From: JBALVO01 sp036961445
GTDB lineage: Bacteria > Pseudomonadota > Gammaproteobacteria > Pseudomonadales > Halieaceae
Length of the DNA: 10,397 bases
Assembly (NCBI GenBank): GCA_036961445.1
Contig: JBALVO010000134.1
Coordinates: forward strand, 1-10,397
Direction: 5' to 3'
Shown here: positions 6,409-10,397 of the stretch, piece after piece
Layout of the letters: every line of letters starts with the position of its first letter
Position numbering within the stretch: position 1 is the first letter of the stretch
The notes under the pieces: model-generated
Databases searched by the model: none
What the model was told of the DNA's origin: nothing
Seen by the model: the letters and a program-made list of their open reading frames with translations, nothing else
Made by a program: the position numbers and the translations under genes

Positions 6409-7290
6409 TTATAGTTCACTACGTTTCCTCGGCCGATGCTCAATAGGCCCCTGACTGTAATCGCCGAAAGGGCCATCACGCCTTTGAATCGCAGTTGCTA
6501 CACCCTCGGATGCGGACACATTGACAAACTCGCGACCTTCAGGTGTATTTCGCATTATACCATCGAGTATTGGTCCAAGGGTCTGCGTGCTCTGAAGTCC
6601 CATATTTTCATAGGCCTGATTGACAATCAGCTTCATGCACATCAACTGTGTAAGCGGTATGTTCGTTAACTTTTCTGCCAGCTGCTGGACCTTGTCATCC
6701 AGCTCCTCAAGTGGATGAGCAAAATTGATGAGTTCAATATCAGCAGCTTCTTTGCCGCTAATCGAATCTCCTGTAAGCGCGTAGTATTTGGCTTTGGCAA
6801 GTCCCAGGCGATAGATCCACATCCCGGACAAGTGACAGCCCCAGACACGAGCGTATGGCGTACCGAAGCGAGCATCTTCTGACGCGATAACCAGGTCGGC
6901 GCACAGTGCTAGCTCCGAGCCACCACCAACACAATAGCCGTGAACCTTGGCGATGGTGGGCTTGCCTCCCCGATGCAACCCCATAAACGTTGGCATATAG
7001 CGATGATAAGGATCAGTGACCACCTGAACATCGCGCCCTGGGTCGTAATCCTCTGCCACAACCTCTGGCGTATGCTTAAGGCCATCGGAAAAATCAAAGC
7101 CGCCACAAAAATTATCTCCTGCACCCTCCAGGATGATGACCTTAACTTCGTCGTCCATATTTGCTTTACTCAGCCCATCATCTATCCCGTACATCATTTC
7201 GGGCCGAATCGTATTGGCTTTCTCCGGACGGTTAAGGGTGATAGTCGCGATAGCACCAGATTTAGAGTACTTAACTACGTCTTCAGACAT
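6409..7290 (-). CDS. Enoyl-CoA hydratase/isomerase (crotonase) family protein
   Basis: A crotonase-fold protein of 293 residues expected to act on an acyl-CoA thioester in the cytosol. The two oxyanion-hole segments are present: NFCGGFDFSDG (60-70) and VHGYCVGGGSELAL (116-129). E126 matches the first catalytic glutamate of enoyl-CoA hydratase. The second glutamate, normally in FGxPE, is missing: FGTPYAR puts Tyr at 146. A standard hydratase is thus doubtful; an isomerase, C-C hydrolase or other crotonase activity is possible. An extra stretch at 71-103 follows the first oxyanion segment. The start MSEDVVKY at 7290 is chosen because GGAG lies about 9 bases upstream; an ATG five codons earlier (7305) overlaps that site. 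It is transcribed from a well-formed promoter that carries two TetR-type operators, and is divergent from the tetR gene. Confidence 0.92.
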   Translation of the reverse strand: MSEDVVKYSKSGAIATITLNRPEKANTIRPEMMYGIDDGLSKANMDDEVKVIILEGAGDNFCGGFDFSDGLKHTPEVVAEDYDPGRDVQVVTDPYHRYMPTFMGLHRGGKPTIAKVHGYCVGGGSELALCADLVIASEDARFGTPYARVWGCHLSGMWIYRLGLAKAKYYALTGDSISGKEAADIELINFAHPLEELDDKVQQLAEKLTNIPLTQLMCMKLIVNQAYENMGLQSTQTLGPILDGIMRNTPEGREFVNVSASEGVATAIQRRDGPFGDYSQGPIEHRPRKRSEL

Positions 7291-7340
7291 GATATTGATC
7301 TCCATGAAGGTGAATTATTGAATCAGCACAAAAAAATGGT

Positions 7341-7356
7341 CTTACCGATTGGTAAG
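7341..7356. promoter_or_regulatory. TetR-type operator 1 (CTTACCGATTGGTAAG)
   Basis: A palindrome with perfect six-base arms CTTACC/GGTAAG around GATT. It covers the expected transcription start of the crotonase promoter. Its centre is 24 bases from that of operator 2, about two helical turns and a little more, a spacing that would put two dimers on similar faces of the DNA. Confidence 0.8.
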
Positions 7357-7358
7357 TA

Positions 7359-7387
7359 AAGATACTTACCACTTGGTAAGCTGTCAA
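7359..7387 (-). promoter_or_regulatory. Promoter of the crotonase gene
   Basis: A perfect -35 TTGACA (7387-7382), a 17-base spacer and -10 TATCTT (7364-7359, four of six). Operator 2 fills the spacer and operator 1 covers the start site, so a bound repressor would exclude RNA polymerase. The 5' leader would be about 60 bases. Confidence 0.7.
7365..7380. promoter_or_regulatory. TetR-type operator 2 (CTTACCACTTGGTAAG)
   Basis: The second copy of the palindrome, with the same six-base arms and TTGG core as operator 1. It lies in the crotonase promoter spacer and overlaps the -35 of the divergent tetR promoter. Confidence 0.8.
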
Positions 7388-7401
7388 GTCGTTGATATAC
7401 T
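7373..7401 (+). promoter_or_regulatory. Promoter of the tetR gene
   Basis: -35 TTGGTA (7373-7378, four of six), a 17-base spacer and -10 TATACT (7396-7401) with an extended TGA just before it. The -35 lies inside operator 2, which suggests autorepression. The leader to the ATG at 7460 would be about 50 bases. Confidence 0.6.
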
Positions 7402-7459
7402 GCTGAACTCAAACTCGATTTTTCACCAGGGTATTAGGGCGCGAGGAAGTGGATAGCTG

Positions 7460-7956
7460 ATGAAAGAAAATACGAGAGAAAGATTCCTGGTCACGGCGAA
7501 ACGGATGTTCGCGGCGAGAGGCTTCTATGGCACCAGCATTGCCAGTATCTCTGAGGAACTGGACATGACAAAGCAGGCCCTGTTGCATCATTTTGGATCT
7601 AAGGAAAAATTGTATGCGGAGATAATGCAGGAGATCAGCGACCGCAGCATGAGTATCCTGGCGACCGCGCAGGCGCAAGATACAGCCGCAGAAGCTAGAT
7701 TCAAGATGGCGCTGCTCGATCTGTACGATATGTCAGCAAAATATCCGGAAGATACGCAAATCATGTTTCGCGAATTATTAGACGTTGAGCGCAGAGCGAG
7801 CGACATTCACAACTGGTACCTCAAGCCTTTTTTGGAAGCGCTCGTGTTGATGGTCAAGCAAATCAAAACCCCTGATAAGTTAAGCCACAAGCAGGCGCTG
7901 GCAGCTGTCTATCCAATACTCGGCTCAATAAATTATCTCATTGCCTCAAAATTTGT
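7460..7956 (+). CDS. TetR/AcrR-family transcriptional regulator (3' end lost in gap)
   Basis: A DNA-binding repressor that would release its operators on binding a small ligand, here probably an acyl-CoA or the pathway substrate (inference). The N-terminal helix-turn-helix domain is clear at residues 8-52: RFLVTAKRMFAARGFYGTSI leads into ISEELDMTKQALLHHFGSKE, the classic TetR signature. The remaining residues form the helical ligand and dimer domain. Only 165 residues are visible before the gap; 190-215 is usual, so the C-terminal end is missing because of the assembly and not because of mutation. GAGG and GGA precede the ATG at 6-15 bases. It is divergent from the crotonase, with two matching palindromes between them. 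Its frame happens to match that of the next gene across the N run; this is not a fusion. Confidence 0.93.
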
Positions 7957-8056
7957 NNNNNNNNNNNNNNNNNNNNNNNNNNNNNNNNNNNNNNNNNNNN
8001 NNNNNNNNNNNNNNNNNNNNNNNNNNNNNNNNNNNNNNNNNNNNNNNNNNNNNNNN
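7957..8056. other. Assembly gap (100 N) between tetR and the DsbA-like gene
   Basis: A 100-N placeholder of unknown true length. It hides the end of tetR and the start of the next gene, so whether the two form an operon, or whether another gene lies between them, cannot be told. Confidence 0.97.
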
Positions 8057-9144
8057 CCACTTATCACCGATCGCCAGGCCATTATATATCTCGACTTTAA
8101 AAGCCCCTACGCCTATCTCGCCATCGAACCCACGCGTGAACTCGAGCGAGAATTGGGCATTCAGTTCGACTGGCGTCCGTTCGTACTGGATATTCCAAGT
8201 TACCTGGGTAGTGCACGCCTGGACAAAACAGGCAAAGTCGTCGAGCAAAGCCGCAGTAATGAGCAGTGGTCTGGCGTAAAGTATGCTTACTACGACTGCA
8301 GACGCTATGCGCGCCTGCGCAACCTGACGATACGTGGCACCGAGAAAATATGGGATACCAACCTCGTTGCCACGGCAATGCTGTGGCTTAAGAATTACGA
8401 CTACGCTACTCAGCAACAATTTATTGATCTTGTTTTCCAACCCTTCTGGAAACGTGAACTCGATGTAGAGAGCAGCACGGTGATTCAAGACCTGGTGGAC
8501 CAGGTTGGCGCAAATGGCACCGCATTTAGTGAGTGGGCACGCGCCGAAGGCAACGCCATGAACGAGCAACTACAAACATCAGCGTTCTCCGCCGGCATCT
8601 TCGGCGTACCTACCTATGTCGTTGGCAAGGAACTGTACTTCGGGCGAGAGCACTTGCCACGCATACGCTGGCAACTGACCGGCCAACACGGCAGCGCTCC
8701 AGATATTGCTAATCCCCTGCCGGCCACACTGCCAGAACAACCACAGCCACCCGCCCAAATGACGATTGGTATAGACGATTCCCTGGACAGCCTGCTGGCT
8801 CTTCCTCAGCTATTCAAGCTATTGTCGAACTTTACAGGAACCGTCAACTGGGTGATGGTTGCAACAAGAAAATCTTCAGCACCTGCATTGCACAATGACG
8901 GTTCACGCAGCGCACTGCACAAGCAGTGGCGTGAAAGAAATCGGCGACTAAACCTTGAGCGCTACAATTCAACAGAAGTCGCATCAGGCAGTTATACAGA
9001 CGCAATAGATCAGCTGTTGCAACAAAACCAAATCTCACCGAAAAGGGACGGGCCTGAGCAAGTGATACATCCGGCCATGCCGGGCATCGTCGTTCTTTGC
9101 GACGACGAACTATTTATTGGCCGACAGCACCTGCCACTCATTGC
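8057..9144 (+). CDS. DsbA/HCCA-isomerase-like thioredoxin-fold protein, both ends lost in gaps
   Basis: Resembles the kappa-GST/2-hydroxychromene-2-carboxylate isomerase branch of the DsbA family. These are glutathione-dependent isomerases or oxidoreductases, usually cytosolic. Visible residues are numbered from 8057. Domain 1 has IIYLDFKSPYAYLA (9-22) with Ser16 at the active-site position, DCRRYARLRNL (80-90), a helical insert, and the cis-proline loop GVPTYVVGKELYFGREHLPRI (split at 183-203). A Pro-rich linker (218-233) follows. Residues 236-362 then look like a reduced second copy: IGIDDSLDSLLALP (237-250) and MPGIVVLCDDELFIGRQHLP (341-360) echo the strand and cis-Pro segments, but the SPY site and most of the helical insert are missing. 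No start codon or stop is visible. It is convergent with the alpha/beta hydrolase gene across the next gap. Confidence 0.82.
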
Positions 9145-9244
9145 NNNNNNNNNNNNNNNNNNNNNNNNNNNNNNNNNNNNNNNNNNNNNNNNNNNNNNNN
9201 NNNNNNNNNNNNNNNNNNNNNNNNNNNNNNNNNNNNNNNNNNNN
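9145..9244. other. Assembly gap (100 N) between convergent genes
   Basis: A placeholder of unknown length hiding the 3' ends of both the DsbA-like gene and the alpha/beta hydrolase gene, and any terminator or repeat between them. Confidence 0.97.
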
Positions 9245-10182
9245 GCCCTAAGCACACTCGCAAAAGCAACAGGCTGATCAAGCATCAGGTGATGCCTGGC
9301 GTCGGGAATTGCGATCACCGGTATATGCCCGCCACCACACTCACGGACGTAGTCTGCAGAATCGGCATCGAACAATTCGCTCTGCTCCCCATAAACAATC
9401 ACCACAGGGCCAGGAGCATTGGCGATTCGCTTGCCCTGTGCCAATAGGCGCTCATGCACATCTGTACTGCGCTCAAATACACTGGGGTGAAACTTCCAGG
9501 ACCAGCCGCCCTCCACTTCCTTCAGGGAATGGTAGGCCATGTAGTCAAACAAATACTCTTCGTTTACCTCCTGGGCTGGCGATAAAACGAAGCGGCCTTT
9601 GGCTGTGTCATAGTCCGGGTAAACTCGATTGGGTCGCTTTGGGTCCTGAGATCCCGGCGGTCCATTCTCTTGCGCGCGCGCTTCGAGCCGCTCCGGGCGC
9701 AAGATCATTAAGTCGCAGACAACCAGACGCGAGAATTGTTCGTGACACCGCTCCATAGCGGTCAGTCCGACACCGCCACCATACGAATGAGCAATGATGG
9801 TCGGCTTACGGCCGTTATCAAGCAACCCGGTTTCCCGGGCAACATCCATCAGCTCTTGGAGGCGAACCTCATCAGGATATGCCTCCCGCATGCCCGAATC
9901 TCCCATGCCGGAAAAGTCATAGGCCACCACGTAATAATCTTTGGCTAGAAGTGGCGCGATAAATGCAAAACATCGCGCATGTGCGAGAAACCCGTGCAGC
10001 AACAACACACCGGGGTTGGAAGGGTTTCCCCAGCTAAAGTAATGTATTGGGCAACCGGCTGAATCCAGCCGGCCCTCTTGGCGCGGGGTGGCGAGCGCCT
10101 CTTCAAACCATTGTGGGGTTTTGGTTGAATCGACAGGGATTTCGACGGACAAGTCCGGAGATGATGCTAAAGCAGTATCCAT
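9245..10182 (-). CDS. Alpha/beta hydrolase (C-terminal end lost in gap)
   Basis: A hydrolase of the alpha/beta fold acting on an ester, lactone, epoxide or C-C bond; the substrate is unknown. 312 residues are visible. GVLLLHGFLAHAR (58-70) carries the oxyanion HG; YDFSGMGDSG (88-97) follows; the nucleophile elbow is IIAHSYGGGVGL (129-140) with Ser133; a lid spans about 160-235; VIVYGEQSELFD (261-272) holds the acid region, with Glu266 or a nearby Asp; and IPDARHHLMLDQP (292-304) supplies the catalytic His. Only a few C-terminal residues should be missing. The ATG at 10182 has a poor ribosome binding site, and no better start is visible. Residues 1-30 show no signal peptide. It converges on the DsbA-like gene, which does not argue for co-transcription. 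Confidence 0.92.
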
Positions 10183-10208
10183 AAACAGGGGCTCACAAAA
10201 AACGAAGG

Positions 10209-10231
10209 CTGTAGTTTACAGTAAAAATATA
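10209..10231 (-). promoter_or_regulatory. Possible -10 element and palindrome upstream of the hydrolase gene
   Basis: On the minus strand TATATT (10231-10226) is followed by CTGTAAACTACAG (10221-10209), a 13-base palindrome with arms CTGTA and TACAG at the expected start of transcription. It lies 27 bases upstream of the ATG. No clear -35 is present. The arrangement mirrors the one at 346-362. Confidence 0.3.
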
Positions 10232-10250
10232 GGGGTCAGAGCCATTATTG
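10229..10250. repeat. Diverged copy of the GGGGTC repeat
   Basis: ATAGGGGTCAGAGCCATTAT shares GGGGTC and an interrupted right arm with the dispersed repeats. Unlike the others it lies at the 5' side of a gene and overlaps that gene's presumed -10. It may be a different subtype of the same element. Confidence 0.4.
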
Positions 10251-10397
10251 GCGGAATGCCGATGACAATACGGAGTGCCGCCGCATGTTTACTGGTCCAT
10301 GCCTCTCCGGGGGCGTGTCTCAGCGCAGCTGTATGTGTTTTGATTTATAGGCCAAACGCTTCGCGTAGCTCTCGAGCCGTACCTTTTTTACCGTAAA
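10251..10397. other. Window end; no gene can be supported
   Basis: Two minus-strand frames enter from the right edge. One ends with a TAA at 10347-10345 (tail KKGTARELREAFGL) and one with a TGA at 10322-10320 (tail LAYKSKHIQLR). Either could be the last codons of a gene beyond the window, but neither is long enough to choose or to identify. Confidence 0.25.

Noticed and set aside
9010..9144. C-terminal extension of the alpha/beta hydrolase beyond the third gap
   Set aside because: It is the reverse strand of the DsbA-like gene, joined only through the N placeholder. The hydrolase should end within the gap.
7460..9277. A single 605-residue TetR plus DsbA-like fusion protein
   Set aside because: The frame only joins across two N runs of arbitrary length. 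The two parts are separate known families, and the last residues are the antisense of the alpha/beta hydrolase gene.
10345..10397. C-terminal tail of a transposase or other gene at the right edge
   Set aside because: Two different frames are open and neither shows a recognisable motif in fewer than 26 codons.

Overview
The window looks like a scaffold piece from a Gammaproteobacterium, probably an aquatic, lipid-degrading one. The basis is good sigma-70-type promoters, protein families typical of such bacteria (CPA2 antiporter, acyl-CoA synthetase, crotonase, DUF2855, DsbA-like and alpha/beta-hydrolase proteins) and about 60% G+C in the core-like genes. I cannot name the genus from sequence alone. 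Three runs of exactly 100 N (4013-4112, 7957-8056, 9145-9244) are assembly gaps of unknown true size, and each one cuts or borders a gene.

Layout, left to right. At 1-186 (-) is the start of an unrecognised gene with a GTG start, followed by about 400 bases of non-coding DNA. At 614-2089 (-) is a CPA2-type cation:proton antiporter with a signal peptide. A divergent spacer (2090-2462) follows, then an ATP-dependent acyl-CoA synthetase at 2463-3992 (+). After the first gap comes an AT-richer segment with one secreted DJ-1/PfpI-like gene (4137-4886, -) that lacks the family's nucleophilic cysteine. Next are a DUF2855 protein (5112-6185, -) and a crotonase-family protein (6409-7290, -), transcribed in the same direction. 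The crotonase is divergent from a TetR-family regulator (7460 onward, +) whose 3' end is lost in the second gap. After that gap is a DsbA/HCCA-isomerase-like protein with an apparent degenerate second thioredoxin-like domain (8057-9144, +). It converges across the third gap with an alpha/beta hydrolase (9245-10182, -).

The best regulatory signal is in the crotonase-tetR spacer. Two copies of a 16-bp palindrome, CTTACCnnTTGGTAAG, lie on overlapping divergent promoters, so the TetR protein probably represses both the crotonase side and itself. The acyl-CoA synthetase, crotonase and DUF2855 proteins would fit one pathway in which a fatty, steroid-like or other carboxylic acid is activated to a CoA thioester and then modified. 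The substrate cannot be read from the sequence.

The other notable signal is a short dispersed repeat centred on GGGGTCTGACCCC. Three complete same-strand copies lie at 586-612, 2297-2323 and 5086-5111. A split copy flanks the first assembly gap and a diverged copy lies near 10229-10250. Copies sit directly against gene ends, which suggests a REP/MITE-like mobile element that may also act as a transcription terminator.
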